A DNA stretch of 64,000 nucleotides from Pseudomonas sp. SID14000 (lineage in GTDB: Bacteria > Pseudomonadota > Gammaproteobacteria > Pseudomonadales > Pseudomonadaceae), in assembly GCF_002165135.1 (NCBI RefSeq), contig NZ_NFZQ01000016.1:39767-103766 (forward strand), given 5' to 3'. The notes beneath the pieces are model-generated. The model had not been told where the DNA came from. It ran no database searches and saw nothing but the letters and a program-made list of their open reading frames with translations. This document shows positions 1-9,330 of the stretch, one piece after another. A program made the position numbers and the translations under genes. The number at the start of each line of letters is the position of its first letter. The stretch's first letter is position 1.

Positions 1-638
1 TGGCGGAACACCTCTCCCAGCTGGCTGTCCTGCCCCGCTTGCGCCACCCAGTAACGCTGGCACTCGGCGCCGGGATGCAGGCGGTGGTCCTGCTCGCCGG
101 CTACCGACAGTACTTGCATGTGCCGCTGAATGGCGGCGATGGCCGGCAGGAAACGCTCGCGGTTGAAGCCGTCACGGTAGAGCTGCTCGGGTGGCTGGTT
201 GGAGGTGGCAACGATCACCACGCCTTGGTCGAACAGCACCTGGAACAGGCGGCCGAGGATGATCGCGTCTCCGATGTCGTTGACGAACAGCTCGTCAAAA
301 CACAGCACGCGGATCTGCCCGGCCAGTTCCCGGGCCAGCGCCAGCAGCGGGTCGACGGTGCCGTTGAGCTGGAACAGGCGCTGGTGTACCCAGGCCATGA
401 AGTGATGGAAGTGCTGACGCCGGCTGGGTATCCGCAGGCAACGGTGGAACTGGTCCATCAGCCAGGTCTTGCCGCGGCCGACCGGGCCCCAGAGGTAGAT
501 ACCCTGGGTGACGCGACCCTGTTCGACGGCCTGGAAACAGGCCTGCAAGGCCTCGACGGCGCGGGCCTGGGCGGGGTCGGCGACATAACCCTGGGTGGTC
601 AGGGCCTGCTGGTAGAGGGAATGGGGATCGATAGCCAT
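1..638 (-). CDS. zapE: Cell division ATPase ZapE (AFG1 family), C-terminus beyond window
   Basis: This is the N-terminal part (212 codons) of an AFG1-type P-loop ATPase running off the left edge. The Walker A motif GPVGRGKTW lies near residues 50-58 and a Walker B-like CFDELFV near residue 115. The segment after it (VATSNQPPEQLY) matches the sensor region of the family. In Gram-negative bacteria ZapE is a peripheral inner-membrane ATPase that associates with the Z ring during division, notably under stress or low oxygen. The start is the ATG at 636-638, giving MAIDPHSLYQQAL. It is transcribed to the left and a REP unit sits just upstream. The family assignment is firm; the exact role is taken from the family. 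Confidence 0.9.
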   Translation of the reverse strand, partial: MAIDPHSLYQQALTTQGYVADPAQARAVEALQACFQAVEQGRVTQGIYLWGPVGRGKTWLMDQFHRCLRIPSRRQHFHHFMAWVHQRLFQLNGTVDPLLALARELAGQIRVLCFDELFVNDIGDAIILGRLFQVLFDQGVVIVATSNQPPEQLYRDGFNRERFLPAIAAIQRHMQVLSVAGEQDHRLHPGAECQRYWVAQAGQDSQLGEVFR

Positions 639-656
639 GCGGCATTCTACACATAC

Positions 657-777
657 CTTGTGGGAGCGGCCTTGTGTCGCGAAAGGGCTGCGTAGCGGCC
701 CCGGCAATATTCGGCGTGCTGCAAAAATCCTGGGGCCGCTCTGCGGCCCTTTCGCGACACAAGGCCGCTCCCACAAG
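657..777. repeat. REP-type inverted repeat pair
   Basis: Two arms beginning GTGGGAGCGGCCTTGTGTCG face each other across a short spacer, with inner complementary segments rich in GGGCTGCG/CGCAGCCC-like sequence. It lies between two genes that are both transcribed leftwards. The same arm type recurs at 60.55-60.67 kb. It is a Pseudomonas putida-type intergenic palindromic element. Confidence 0.85.
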
Positions 778-789
778 TACTGTACTGCG

Positions 790-1941
790 TCAGGTACCGT
801 CGCCCAGGCCTACCTTGAGCAGCGCGCCGTCCTTGTCGTCGGTCAGCACATACAAGTACCCATCCGGCCCCACCCGCACATCGCGGATACGCGCCTTCAG
901 TTCACCCAGCAACCGTTCTTCATGCACCACCTTGTCGCCATCCAGCTGCAGGCGGATCAGCTCCTGGGTGGCCAGCGCGCCAATGAACAGGTTGTGGTCC
1001 CAGGCCTTGAACGTGGGGCTGTCGTAGAAGGCCATGCCGCTAATACCCGGCGACTTCTCCCACACATGGTGCGGCTCGACCATACCCTGCACATGATTGC
1101 CCTTGGCCTCGGGGATGGGCAGCAGCGAGTAGTTGATGCCGTGGGTCGCAATCGGCCAGCCATAGTTCTTGCCGGGCTCGGGAATGTTGATTTCGTCGCC
1201 GCCACGGGGGCCGTGCTCGTGGGTCCACAGCTTGCCGGTCCAGGGGTTGAGCGCGGCGCCTTGCTGATTGCGGTGGCCGAACGACCAAATCTCCGGCCGC
1301 ACGTTGTCCTTGCCGACGAAGGGGTTGTCCCTGGGCACTTCGCCGTCCGGCAAGATACGCACGATCTTGCCTTGCAGCTTGTCCAGGTCCTGGGCAGTCG
1401 GGCGCTGGTTGTTTTCACCGAGGGCGATGAACAGGTAGCCGTCGCGGTCGAACACCAGGCGCGAGCCAAAGTGGTTGCCCTCCGACAGTTTGGGCTGCTG
1501 GCGGAAGATGACGTTGAAGTTTTCCAGCCGGGCGCGGTCCTGGGACAACTGGCCACGGCCGACCGCCGTACCGGCCTTGCCATCACTGCCCTCCTCGGCG
1601 TAGGACAGGTAGACGGTGCGGTCCTTGGCGAATTCCGGCGACAGCACCACATCCAGCAGGCCGCCCTGGCCCTCGGCCCAGACCTTGGGCACGCCGCTGA
1701 TCGGCGGGCCGACCTTGCCTTCGGCATTGACCACCCGCAAGTTGCCGGCGCGCTCGGTGACCAGCATGTCCTTGCCGCCCGGCAGGAACGCCAGGGCCCA
1801 GGGGTTGCGTAGGCCGTCGGCCAGGGTACTGACGGTCAAGGTGCCTTCTTCACTGCGAAACTGCTGTTCGGCCGCTGCCTGCGCCAGCAGGGGCAGGAGT
1901 GCGGCGGCGGTCAGGGTGGCAAACCAGGGTGCTCGAAGCAT
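790..1941 (-). CDS. PQQ-dependent aldose sugar dehydrogenase, periplasmic (YliI/Asd type)
   Basis: This 383-residue protein has a Sec signal peptide (MLRAPWFATLTAAALLPLLA, cleavage near AQAAA). The mature part is a six-bladed propeller of the soluble glucose/sorbosone dehydrogenase family. It shows the family segments LADGLRNPWALAFLPGG, SEGNHFGSRLVFD, THEHGPRGGDEIN and GISGMAFYDS. Relatives bind PQQ and calcium and oxidise aldoses in the periplasm. The start at 1941 was chosen over a longer open frame because AAGGA lies about 8 nt upstream and the signal peptide begins there. The small secreted protein upstream may be co-transcribed. Substrate cannot be read from the sequence. Confidence 0.88.
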   Translation of the reverse strand: MLRAPWFATLTAAALLPLLAQAAAEQQFRSEEGTLTVSTLADGLRNPWALAFLPGGKDMLVTERAGNLRVVNAEGKVGPPISGVPKVWAEGQGGLLDVVLSPEFAKDRTVYLSYAEEGSDGKAGTAVGRGQLSQDRARLENFNVIFRQQPKLSEGNHFGSRLVFDRDGYLFIALGENNQRPTAQDLDKLQGKIVRILPDGEVPRDNPFVGKDNVRPEIWSFGHRNQQGAALNPWTGKLWTHEHGPRGGDEINIPEPGKNYGWPIATHGINYSLLPIPEAKGNHVQGMVEPHHVWEKSPGISGMAFYDSPTFKAWDHNLFIGALATQELIRLQLDGDKVVHEERLLGELKARIRDVRVGPDGYLYVLTDDKDGALLKVGLGDGT

Positions 1942-1964
1942 GCAGGATTCCTTTCGTTGGGAGG

Positions 1965-2282
1965 TCACGGCGCGCGCGGGTTGCTGCGGGGTGGGCGGGT
2001 GGGCTCCAGGTTCGGGGTTTGCTGCTGGCGGCGCAGGTTGTCGCCGTTGCCGATGCCACGGTTGTCCAGGGTGGGCATGCGCTGGTACGGGGCGGAGGAC
2101 GGGCCGCGCACCGGCGGCGTAGCCGGCATGCTGCCCTGGCGGCTGTTGGGGTTGGCGCGCTGGATCGGACTGTTGTAGGGGTTGTTGTTGCCGGCGGCGA
2201 GTTGCAAGGGGGGCTCGGGGGCCGCTTGCGCGGGCAGGCACAGCACCAGACCGAGGACCAGGATGGGCAATGTAGGGGTCAT
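1965..2282 (-). CDS. Small secreted Pro/Asn-rich protein
   Basis: This 105-residue protein starts with a clear signal peptide (MTPTLPILVLGLVLCLPAQAA). The remainder is low-complexity and rich in Pro, Asn, Arg and Gln, with no enzyme motif. It lies 23 bp upstream of the PQQ sugar dehydrogenase on the same strand and could share its transcript. A signal peptide plus a disordered mature chain suggests a periplasmic or envelope-associated protein. I do not recognise a named family. Confidence 0.65.
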   Translation of the reverse strand: MTPTLPILVLGLVLCLPAQAAPEPPLQLAAGNNNPYNSPIQRANPNSRQGSMPATPPVRGPSSAPYQRMPTLDNRGIGNGDNLRRQQQTPNLEPTRPPRSNPRAP

Positions 2283-2395
2283 GCTTCACCTCCTGTACGA
2301 AAAAGCCGCGCCTGGTGGGTTTGATAGCCTAAGGCGCGAAGGGTTCGCGGCAAAAGTGTGAATGCGGGTGGAGATGATTCCTGATGTTTCAGTAT

Positions 2396-2412
2396 GGGCC
2401 GCAAAGCGGCCC
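2396..2412 (-). terminator. Possible terminator hairpin downstream of speB
   Basis: GGGCCGC-AAA-GCGGCCC is a perfect 7-bp stem with a 3-nt loop, a few bases after the speB stop. No strong U-run follows, so it could equally be a generic 3'-end stabiliser. Confidence 0.45.
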
Positions 2413-2416
2413 CAGG

Positions 2417-3382
2417 TTACTGCCCCTTGTCCACTTTGTGCCGCGCCGCATACAGGCAAAGCATTTCCATCGCCAAGGTCGCCCCGGCCAGTGCGGTGAT
2501 GTCGGCATGGTCATAGGCTGGCGCCACCTCCACCAGGTCCATGCCCACCAGGTTGATGCCGCGCAACCCGCCGAGGATCTCCAGCGCCTGCACCGTGCTC
2601 AACCCACCGCACACCGGTGTGCCGGTGCCTGGCGCATAGGCCGGATCGAGGCAGTCGATATCGAAGGTCAGGTACACCGGCCGCTCGCCCACCCGCTGGC
2701 GAATCGCCGCGATCACCGCCTCGGTGCCTTGGCGGTGCACCTGGCGGGCGTCGAGGATGGCAAAACCCTGGCTGTCATCATTGGTGGTGCGCAGGCCGAT
2801 CTGCACCGAGCTGGCCGGGTCCACCAGGCCTTCGCGGGCGGCATGCCAGAACATGGTGCCGTGGTCGATGCGCTTGCCTTCCTCGTCCGGCCAGGTGTCA
2901 CTGTGCGCATCGAAGTGGATCAGCGCCAGCGGGCCATGCCGGCGGGCATGGGCCTTGAGCAGCGGGTAGCTGATGAAGTGGTCGCCGCCCAGGGTAAGCA
3001 TGGCGCAGCCTGCTTCCAGAATATGCGTGGCATGGGCTTCGATACTGTCCGGGACCGACTGCGGGGTGCCGCTGTCGAAGGCGCAATCGCCATAGTCGAT
3101 CACCGCCAGGTGGTCGAACGGGTCGAACGCCCACGGCCAGTGCCGGGCCCAGGCCTGCTGCACCGAAGCGGCGCGGATCGCCCGCGGGCCGAAGCGCGCA
3201 CCGGGGCGGTTGCTGGTGGCAGTATCGAATGGCACACCGCTGACCACCACATCGACACCGCGCAGGTCGCGGCTGTAGCGACGGCGAGAAAAACTGGTAA
3301 TGCCGGCGTAGGTACTTTCCGCAGCGGTGCCATACAGGCTGTCGCGGGTCATGGCCTGGTCATTGTTTGCGGCTTGCTCCAC
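2417..3382 (-). CDS. speB: Agmatinase (agmatine ureohydrolase)
   Basis: This 321-residue ureohydrolase carries all the binuclear manganese motifs: GGDH (132-135), DAHSD (158-162) and DIDCLDP (241-247). It also has GTGTPVCGG and MDLVEVAPAYD near the C-terminus. The sequence resembles E. coli SpeB more closely than guanidinobutyrase-type paralogues. The enzyme hydrolyses agmatine to putrescine and urea in the cytosol. It is followed upstream by a polyamine-type periplasmic binding protein on the same strand and a divergent LysR regulator. This suggests a small locus for uptake and use of agmatine or a related guanidino amine. Confidence 0.88.
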   Translation of the reverse strand: MEQAANNDQAMTRDSLYGTAAESTYAGITSFSRRRYSRDLRGVDVVVSGVPFDTATSNRPGARFGPRAIRAASVQQAWARHWPWAFDPFDHLAVIDYGDCAFDSGTPQSVPDSIEAHATHILEAGCAMLTLGGDHFISYPLLKAHARRHGPLALIHFDAHSDTWPDEEGKRIDHGTMFWHAAREGLVDPASSVQIGLRTTNDDSQGFAILDARQVHRQGTEAVIAAIRQRVGERPVYLTFDIDCLDPAYAPGTGTPVCGGLSTVQALEILGGLRGINLVGMDLVEVAPAYDHADITALAGATLAMEMLCLYAARHKVDKGQ

Positions 3383-3407
3383 GGTCGGGCTCCTTTTTCA
3401 TCATGGG

Positions 3408-4487
3408 TTACTGGCGGCTGCGAAACGCGGTCCACAGGCGGTTGCGCTGGCGCAGGTCGGCCAGGGCCATGCTGCGGTCGGCATACAGGCGCTGGCGCAC
3501 CGCGGCCGGCGGGTAGATGTCCGGGTCGTTGCGCACCGCTTCGTCCACCAGCGGCGTGGCTGCCTGGTTGGCGTTGGCGAAGAACAGCGTGTTGGTCAAC
3601 GCGGCAACCGACTCGGGCTTGAGCATGAAGGCGATGAACACCCGCGCGGCCTCGGGGTGCGGGGCGTCCTTGGGAATGACCAAGTTGTCCTGCCACACCA
3701 GCGTGCCTTCGCGTGGGATGCGGTAGATCAGCTCGAACGGTTTGCCGGCACGGCGCGCCTGGTCGGCGGCCATCGCCGCATCACCATTGTAGGTAAGCGC
3801 CAGGCACACGCTGCCGTTGGCCAGGTCGCTGATCTGCAGGCCATTGGCGATATAGCTGATCGACGGCTGCAACTGGCTCAGCAGGTTCTGCGCGGCGGCC
3901 AGGTCGTCTTTGCTCTGGCTGTAAGGGTCCTTGCCCAGGTAGTTCAGGGCCACGCCGATCACCTCCTGCGGCGAGTCGGGCATGGCGATGCCACAGTCCT
4001 TCAGCCGGCTGGCGTACTCGGGCTTGAACAGCAGGTCGAGGCTGTCCAGCGGCACATCCCCCAGGCGCTGGCGCACCGCTTCCACATTCACCCCCAGGCC
4101 CAGGGTGCCCCAGGTGTAGGGCACGGCATGGCGGTTGCCAGGGTCGGCCTCGGCAAGCTTGGCCAGCAAGTCCTTGTCGAGGTTGGCGTAGCCGGGCATG
4201 GCTTGCGGGTCGAGCGGCTGCAGGGCGTTGGCCTTGAGCGCCCGGGCCAGCACGGCCGACGACGGCACTACCACGTCATAACCACTGCCACCGGTCAGCA
4301 GCTTGGTTTCCAGCACCTCGGTGGTGTCGAAGGTGTCGTAGCGCACCTTGTAGCCGGTTTCCTGCTCGAAGCGCTGGAGGGTTTGCGGGGCGACGTAGTC
4401 GGCCCAGCTGTAGAGGTTGACGACCTTTTCTTCGGCCTGCAGCGGCAAGGCCAGGACCAGAGACAGCAGGCACAACGATCGACGCAT
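3408..4487 (-). CDS. Polyamine ABC transporter substrate-binding protein (PotF/SpuD type)
   Basis: This 359-residue periplasmic binding protein has a signal peptide (MRRSLCLLSLVLALPLQAEE). The mature start VVNLYSWADYVAPQTL is the hallmark of the PotD/PotF family, and GGSGYDVVVPS and YTWGTLGLGVN are also family segments. I prefer the ATG at 4487, 9 nt after GAGG, to an in-frame GTG three codons earlier. No permease or ATPase genes are adjacent, so it must work with a transporter encoded elsewhere. It lies 25 bp upstream of speB on the same strand, so co-transcription with agmatinase is likely. The ligand is probably putrescine, agmatine or a relative (inference). Confidence 0.85.
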   Translation of the reverse strand: MRRSLCLLSLVLALPLQAEEKVVNLYSWADYVAPQTLQRFEQETGYKVRYDTFDTTEVLETKLLTGGSGYDVVVPSSAVLARALKANALQPLDPQAMPGYANLDKDLLAKLAEADPGNRHAVPYTWGTLGLGVNVEAVRQRLGDVPLDSLDLLFKPEYASRLKDCGIAMPDSPQEVIGVALNYLGKDPYSQSKDDLAAAQNLLSQLQPSISYIANGLQISDLANGSVCLALTYNGDAAMAADQARRAGKPFELIYRIPREGTLVWQDNLVIPKDAPHPEAARVFIAFMLKPESVAALTNTLFFANANQAATPLVDEAVRNDPDIYPPAAVRQRLYADRSMALADLRQRNRLWTAFRSRQ

Positions 4488-4589
4488 GGCGGACACCTCG
4501 GCAAATGGGTGGATGCCGCGAGAATGCCAGCCGGGTTACATTGACGGAATGCCAAGTTTGCAAAGCTGACATTCATCAGGAGCAATGTA

Positions 4590-5480
4590 ATGCTCGGACA
4601 AGTACACAACCCCGACCTGCACCTGCTGCGGCTGTTCGTCACTGTAGTCGAGGCCGGCGGCTTCAGCGCCGCGCAAGGCGTGCTGGGCCTGAGCCAGCCC
4701 ACCATCAGCCAGCGTATGGCGCAGCTGGAAGCGCGGCTGGGCTACCGCCTGTGCAGCCGAGGCAAGGGGGGTTTTCACCTGACGGAAAAAGGCGCGTTAT
4801 TGCTGGACGCTGCCCGTGGGTTGCTGCTGAACATCGAGCAGTTTCGCCAGCAGGCAAATGGCGTTGCCGGGCGGCTGCTGGGGACCGTGCGGATCGGCAT
4901 GGCGGAGAACCAGGACAAGGCGGTGAGCCTGAAGCTGGCAGCGGCTGTTGCGGCGTTTCGCAGGCGTGAGGAAGCGGTGCAGCTGGAGTTGATCAGTGCG
5001 CCGCCAGCAGAGTTGGAGCGCTTGTTGCTGGAGCAGCGTCTGGATTATGCCATCAGCTACTTTTCCGGCAACCAGGCCGCCTTCGATTACCAGCCACTGT
5101 TCGAGGAGCGGCAACGGCTGTATTGCGGCAAGGGGCATGTGCTGTTCGGTGCGGCTGGCATTGGACGGGAGCGGTTGCTGGCGATGGATCAGGTGCGCCA
5201 TCCGTACCGGTTTCTCAAGGGCGGCGAGCCGTTCCAGAGCCAGCGCAGCATGGCGGTAGCGGAACAGATCGAGAGCGTACTGACGTTCATTTTGTCGGGG
5301 CGGCATATTGGCTATCTACCGTACCATTGTGCGCAGGGGTGGGAGGCTGAGGGGCTGTTATGGGCGCTGGACCCGGGGCTGGACTTTGTGGTGCCGTTTA
5401 CCCTGGCCAGGCACCGGGCGCAGGCGGTTGGTGAGGCACAGCAGGCGTTTGCGCAGGATTTGCTGGCGGCGTTTGCCTGA
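4590..5480 (+). CDS. LysR-family transcriptional regulator of the agmatine/polyamine locus
   Basis: This 296-residue protein has an N-terminal winged helix-turn-helix (residues about 9-66, with AAQGVLGLSQPTISQRMAQL) and a LysR effector domain. It is divergent from the polyamine-binding protein gene, separated by 102 bp, which is the usual layout for a LysR activator and its target. I infer that it controls the binding protein and agmatinase genes, responding to a polyamine or guanidino compound. GGAGC precedes the ATG by a few bases. The effector domain shows no diagnostic signature that fixes the ligand. Confidence 0.82.
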   Translation: MLGQVHNPDLHLLRLFVTVVEAGGFSAAQGVLGLSQPTISQRMAQLEARLGYRLCSRGKGGFHLTEKGALLLDAARGLLLNIEQFRQQANGVAGRLLGTVRIGMAENQDKAVSLKLAAAVAAFRRREEAVQLELISAPPAELERLLLEQRLDYAISYFSGNQAAFDYQPLFEERQRLYCGKGHVLFGAAGIGRERLLAMDQVRHPYRFLKGGEPFQSQRSMAVAEQIESVLTFILSGRHIGYLPYHCAQGWEAEGLLWALDPGLDFVVPFTLARHRAQAVGEAQQAFAQDLLAAFA

Positions 5481-5483
5481 CCG

Positions 5484-5578
5484 GGCCTCTTCACGGGTGA
5501 ACCCGCTCCCACAGGATTCTCACACAGCCTGAAGGCTGCGCCGCACCTGTAGGAACGGGTTGACCCGCGAAGAGGCCG
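5484..5578. repeat. REP-type inverted repeat
   Basis: Arms GGCCTCTTCACGGGTGAACC and its near-complement enclose a GC-rich loop between the convergent LysR and iutA genes. It may serve as a bidirectional 3' end. Confidence 0.8.
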
Positions 5579-5594
5579 GGACAGACGACATCAA

Positions 5595-8030
5595 TCAGTA
5601 AGCCATGCTCCAGGTCAGGGTGTAGGTGCGCCCGCGCCCCTGGTAGTCATACAGGTACGCCGGCCCGTAGGTCGGCGAGTAGAACAGCGTCGCACGCTGC
5701 CCCCAAACCGTGCTGTACTGCTTGTCCAGCAGGTTCTGGATACCGGCGCTGAAAGTACCGAAGCCGGTGTCCTGGCTGCCCAGCAGGTCGAAGGTGGTGT
5801 AGCCGTCGATCTCGTGGTCGGCATCGTCCTTCAGGTTGAAGGCATGGTTGGCCTGCAGCCGCGCACTGCGGCCATCGCCCTTCCAGCCAACGAACGCGGT
5901 AGCCTTGGACAGCGAGGCATAGCGGGCATCGCGTTTGATCCAGCCGCCATCGACATCTTCTTCCTCGGAGCGGGTCAGGTGCAGGGTGCCACCGGCTTCC
6001 CAGCCGGTCTGGAAGTGCCGGGTCAGCGCGCCCTCAAAACCGAAGTCACGGCTTTTCTGGTCTTCCACATTGATGGTCAGCGTCTGCGAGTCGACGTTGA
6101 TGATCTTGTCCGACCAGATGTAGTACAGCGCCGCCTGAGCATCCCAGTCCAGGTCGGCATAGCGCCAACCCAGTTCCACCTGGCGACTCTTGATGCCGGC
6201 CAGCGGGTTGTCGGCCACACTCAGGCCAGGTTTGCCGTAGTACTTGGCCGGGTCGGGCAGGTCAAAGCCTTCGCCGTAGTTGGTCCATACCTGGTGGCCA
6301 TTCTTGAAGTCGTAGATGGCACCGACGTTGAACAGGTTGACCTGGTAATCGTTGCTGCCGCCCGGCACACCCTTGAAATCGCTGACGTCCACATCCATCT
6401 GCTGGCGCCGGGCGCCGCCGGACAAAGTCAGGTTATCGGTGGCATGCCAGTCCAGCTGGGCGTACACCGACACGCCATCGACCCGGTAGCTGGGGTAGCG
6501 TGCGGCCTTGCTGTCCTTCTCCAGCTCCAGGCCACCCGACTCTGAGGACGTCTGGGCGTTGAAGGTGGTCTGTTCGGCGTTGAAGCGCTCGCGGTCTAGG
6601 TCGACGCCGTAGGTCAGCTTCAGCGTATCCCACTGCTTGGCGAACAGGCCCTTGAGGCTGGTGACCTCGAAATTCTGCTGCGAGGCGGCGAAGTACACCC
6701 CGCGCGAGCCGGTGGGTGTGGCGCGGTTGTAGTACGGGAACGGGTAGAAGTTGTCGTCTTCCTTGCGGTACGAGGCCTGCAGGTAGAAGTCCTGGCCCAG
6801 CACGTCGGTGTGGTGGTAGTTGGCGTTCAGCAGCAGGCGCCGGGTACGCGGCTCCAGGTCCGACGAGTAGCCGCTGCGCAGCTCGGCGTCCTCCAGGTCG
6901 GACGGGGCGTTGTAGTTCAGGTTGGGGAAGTAGATACCGGTGCTGCCGTGGTTGCCCGAGTCATAGTACTGGGCCAGCAGGTCGAGGCTCTGCTGGTCGT
7001 TCAGTTGCATCCCCAAGGTACCGAGCACGTCGATGGTGCGGTTGTACTGCAGGTCGGTCTGGGTGTTGTCGATGAAGATCTGGTCGCCGGCGCCGTCGTA
7101 GAAGGCTTCGTTCTGCTCACCGGAAACCCCCAGCCGGGCATTGACCCGCTCGTTACCGCCACTGATCGACTGGGCGAAACGGGTGGCTAGGTCGTCACTG
7201 TTGTTGAAGCCGCTGCTGGCACCGAGCTGGGTCTCGAACCGTGCAGGGCCGGGTTCGCCCTTCTTGGTCACGATGTTGATGATGCCGCCGGTGGCGCCGC
7301 CGCCGTAGATGGCACTGGCGCCAGACAGCACTTCGACACGCTCGACGTTGAACGGCGAAATGCTGTCGAACTGACGCGACAGGCCACGCGAGCTGTTCTG
7401 GCTGACCCCGTCGATCATCACCAGCACGTTGCGCCCGCGCATGTTCTGGCCGTAGTTGGTACGCCCTTCCGGGGCCAGGTCGAGGCCTGGCACCAGCTTG
7501 CCGATGGCTTCCTTCAGGCTGACGCCACTGTCGATCTGCTCGCGCAACTGCTGCTGGTCGACCACCCACACGGTACCGGGGATTTCACTGATCGCGGTGC
7601 TGGTGCGCGAGGCCACGCTGACCTCGATCGGCTTGAGGTTGACCGCCTGCGGCAAGGCGTCGGCCTTGCGCAGGGTCACTGTGCGGGCGTCGCTGAAGTG
7701 CCAGCTCATGCCGCTGCCGGCCAACAACTGCCGCAGGGCCTGCTCGATGCTGTAGCTGCCCTGCAAGGCCGGGCTGGCCAGGCCGGTGACGTCGCCGGTG
7801 GTATACAGCAGGTGCAGGCCAGCCTGGTCGGCGAACGTGGTCAGGGCCTGGTCCAGCGACTGGGCTGGCAGGTCGAGCTGGACCTGGCGGGCCTGGGTCT
7901 GGGCCTGTTCGATGGTGGTCGAGGCCGACGCCTGTAGCGGGCCGACCAGCATGGCCAAGGCACTGCAGGACATCAGGGCATGGTGAAGAGGACCGCGGCG
8001 GCGGTGCAAAGGCTTGAGCATCAGAGGCAC
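5595..8030 (-). CDS. iutA: TonB-dependent ferric-aerobactin-type receptor and signal transducer (IutA-like)
   Basis: This is an outer-membrane siderophore receptor of about 811 residues. After the signal peptide comes an STN signalling domain (about residues 45-110, QVQLDLPAQSLDQALTTFAD). The plug follows (about 125-240, ending GATGGIINIVTKKGEPG), then a 22-strand barrel ending in an aromatic strand (TWSMAY). Such receptors import ferric siderophores with TonB energy. The STN domain passes the signal to an anti-sigma factor. The gene lies downstream of a sigma/anti-sigma hybrid gene on the same strand, the IutY-IutA arrangement known in P. putida for aerobactin. I chose the GTG at 8030, 7 nt after GGAAG. 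An upstream TTG and a later ATG are alternatives. Aerobactin specificity is inferred from context. Confidence 0.85.
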   Translation of the reverse strand: MPLMLKPLHRRRGPLHHALMSCSALAMLVGPLQASASTTIEQAQTQARQVQLDLPAQSLDQALTTFADQAGLHLLYTTGDVTGLASPALQGSYSIEQALRQLLAGSGMSWHFSDARTVTLRKADALPQAVNLKPIEVSVASRTSTAISEIPGTVWVVDQQQLREQIDSGVSLKEAIGKLVPGLDLAPEGRTNYGQNMRGRNVLVMIDGVSQNSSRGLSRQFDSISPFNVERVEVLSGASAIYGGGATGGIINIVTKKGEPGPARFETQLGASSGFNNSDDLATRFAQSISGGNERVNARLGVSGEQNEAFYDGAGDQIFIDNTQTDLQYNRTIDVLGTLGMQLNDQQSLDLLAQYYDSGNHGSTGIYFPNLNYNAPSDLEDAELRSGYSSDLEPRTRRLLLNANYHHTDVLGQDFYLQASYRKEDDNFYPFPYYNRATPTGSRGVYFAASQQNFEVTSLKGLFAKQWDTLKLTYGVDLDRERFNAEQTTFNAQTSSESGGLELEKDSKAARYPSYRVDGVSVYAQLDWHATDNLTLSGGARRQQMDVDVSDFKGVPGGSNDYQVNLFNVGAIYDFKNGHQVWTNYGEGFDLPDPAKYYGKPGLSVADNPLAGIKSRQVELGWRYADLDWDAQAALYYIWSDKIINVDSQTLTINVEDQKSRDFGFEGALTRHFQTGWEAGGTLHLTRSEEEDVDGGWIKRDARYASLSKATAFVGWKGDGRSARLQANHAFNLKDDADHEIDGYTTFDLLGSQDTGFGTFSAGIQNLLDKQYSTVWGQRATLFYSPTYGPAYLYDYQGRGRTYTLTWSMAY

Positions 8031-8168
8031 GAATGAGCTTCCTGACAAGTCGTAAATGAGAATTGGTTGCTGATCAGTCCCACTACGACGATCTGGCTTG
8101 CAGGAACTTGCAGTGCCAAATGGAAAATATTTTTATTTCTGTGCTGCGAAGAGGCCGGAACAGGCGAA

Positions 8169-9290
8169 TCAATGAACCACGGCCAGCCAAGGCAGGTAGG
8201 TCACCTTCAGCCCATAGCGCTGCTCAAGGGTGCGCAACAGCGCCTCCGGCTCATCGAGGTCGAACACTCCGCTGACCTCCATCGCCGCCAGCTTGCTATC
8301 CGACAGCACAATGCGCCCATGCCGGTAACGCTCAAGCTCCGCCAGCACCTGCCCCAGCGGCTTGCCGTTGAAGATCAGCTTGCCGCGCTGCCAGGCCATC
8401 TGCGTACCGGCATCGGCCGCTACTGCCAGTTCATGCTCGCCAACCTTGGCTTCGCCATGGGCCAATACCACGCGGCCATCGCGACGCACGCTGAAGGTGG
8501 CCGCACTCCCCTGCACTCGCTCACCGGCCGTGTCGACCACAAAGGGCCGTGAATCATCGGTGGTCTCGAACAAAGCCTCACCGGCCTCCAGCACCACTCG
8601 CCGCTCACGGTCGCTGAACACCACGCTCAGGGCACTGGCACTGTTCAGCGTCACCCGCGTGCCATCGGCCAGGGTCACCACCTGCCGCTCGCCCACCCCG
8701 GTGTGGTAATCCGCCAGCAGCACCGGCGCCTGCTGCCAACCAGCCACACCAGCGGCCAATACCAGAGCAGCAGCCACACCCGCCTGTTTGAGCCAGTTGC
8801 GGCAATGGCGCAGGGCCTGGCCGATGTATTTCGCCACCATGCTTTCGGAAACCCCCAGGCGTTGCGCGATCTGCACCTGGGTCAGGCCTTCGACGCGGTT
8901 CAGCAACAGCGCCTGGCGGGCATTGTCCGACAGCTGCAGCAGCGCCTGGTCAAGGATCTGCAGACGCTCCCGGGCCAGCAACGCCGCCTCGGGTGCTGGC
9001 GCCGGGCAGGCCACCTCACCTGCCCGCTCGCAGTCATCGTGGCTGGCGGCAATGCGCTGCTCGCGGCGCAAGGCATCGATCGCCAGGTTGCCGGCCACGC
9101 GGAAGATGAAACTGCGCGCGTGCAGCACCGGCACTGCCTGCTGGTCGATGTGCACCAGCTTCAGGTAGGTTTCCTGCGCGACGTCGGCAGCACGCTGGCG
9201 GTCGCTCATGCGCCGGGTCAGGAACTGCAGCAGGTCGTCGTAGTGCTCCTGGAAACTCGCCAGCAGGCCCGACACGGGTGAGGTCAGCAT
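8169..9290 (-). CDS. iutY: Hybrid ECF sigma factor / FecR-type anti-sigma regulator (IutY-like)
   Basis: A single 373-residue protein joins two normally separate regulators. Residues 10-165 are an ECF sigma factor: region 2 has ARSFIFRVAGNLAIDALRRE and region 4 has LTQVQIAQRLGVSESMVAKY. A single membrane segment (about 170-190) and a periplasmic FecR domain (about 195-373) follow. This is the architecture of P. putida IutY, which senses aerobactin through IutA. The fold junction contains a Gly-Thr pair (210-211) in LADGT, where FecR-like proteins are known to self-cleave; cleavage here is inference. The gene precedes iutA and is probably Fur-controlled from the dyad at 9331-9351. The ATG at 9290 has no obvious Shine-Dalgarno sequence. 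Confidence 0.9.
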   Translation of the reverse strand: MLTSPVSGLLASFQEHYDDLLQFLTRRMSDRQRAADVAQETYLKLVHIDQQAVPVLHARSFIFRVAGNLAIDALRREQRIAASHDDCERAGEVACPAPAPEAALLARERLQILDQALLQLSDNARQALLLNRVEGLTQVQIAQRLGVSESMVAKYIGQALRHCRNWLKQAGVAAALVLAAGVAGWQQAPVLLADYHTGVGERQVVTLADGTRVTLNSASALSVVFSDRERRVVLEAGEALFETTDDSRPFVVDTAGERVQGSAATFSVRRDGRVVLAHGEAKVGEHELAVAADAGTQMAWQRGKLIFNGKPLGQVLAELERYRHGRIVLSDSKLAAMEVSGVFDLDEPEALLRTLEQRYGLKVTYLPWLAVVH

Positions 9291-9330
9291 GGGTTTGGGA
9301 ACAGCCAGTAGGAGAAGTTATCGGGCGTTA

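Noticed and set aside
637..4544. Long plus-strand frames opposite the sugar dehydrogenase, agmatinase and binding-protein genes
   Set aside because: All are antisense to genes with clear catalytic motifs and carry no recognisable segments themselves.
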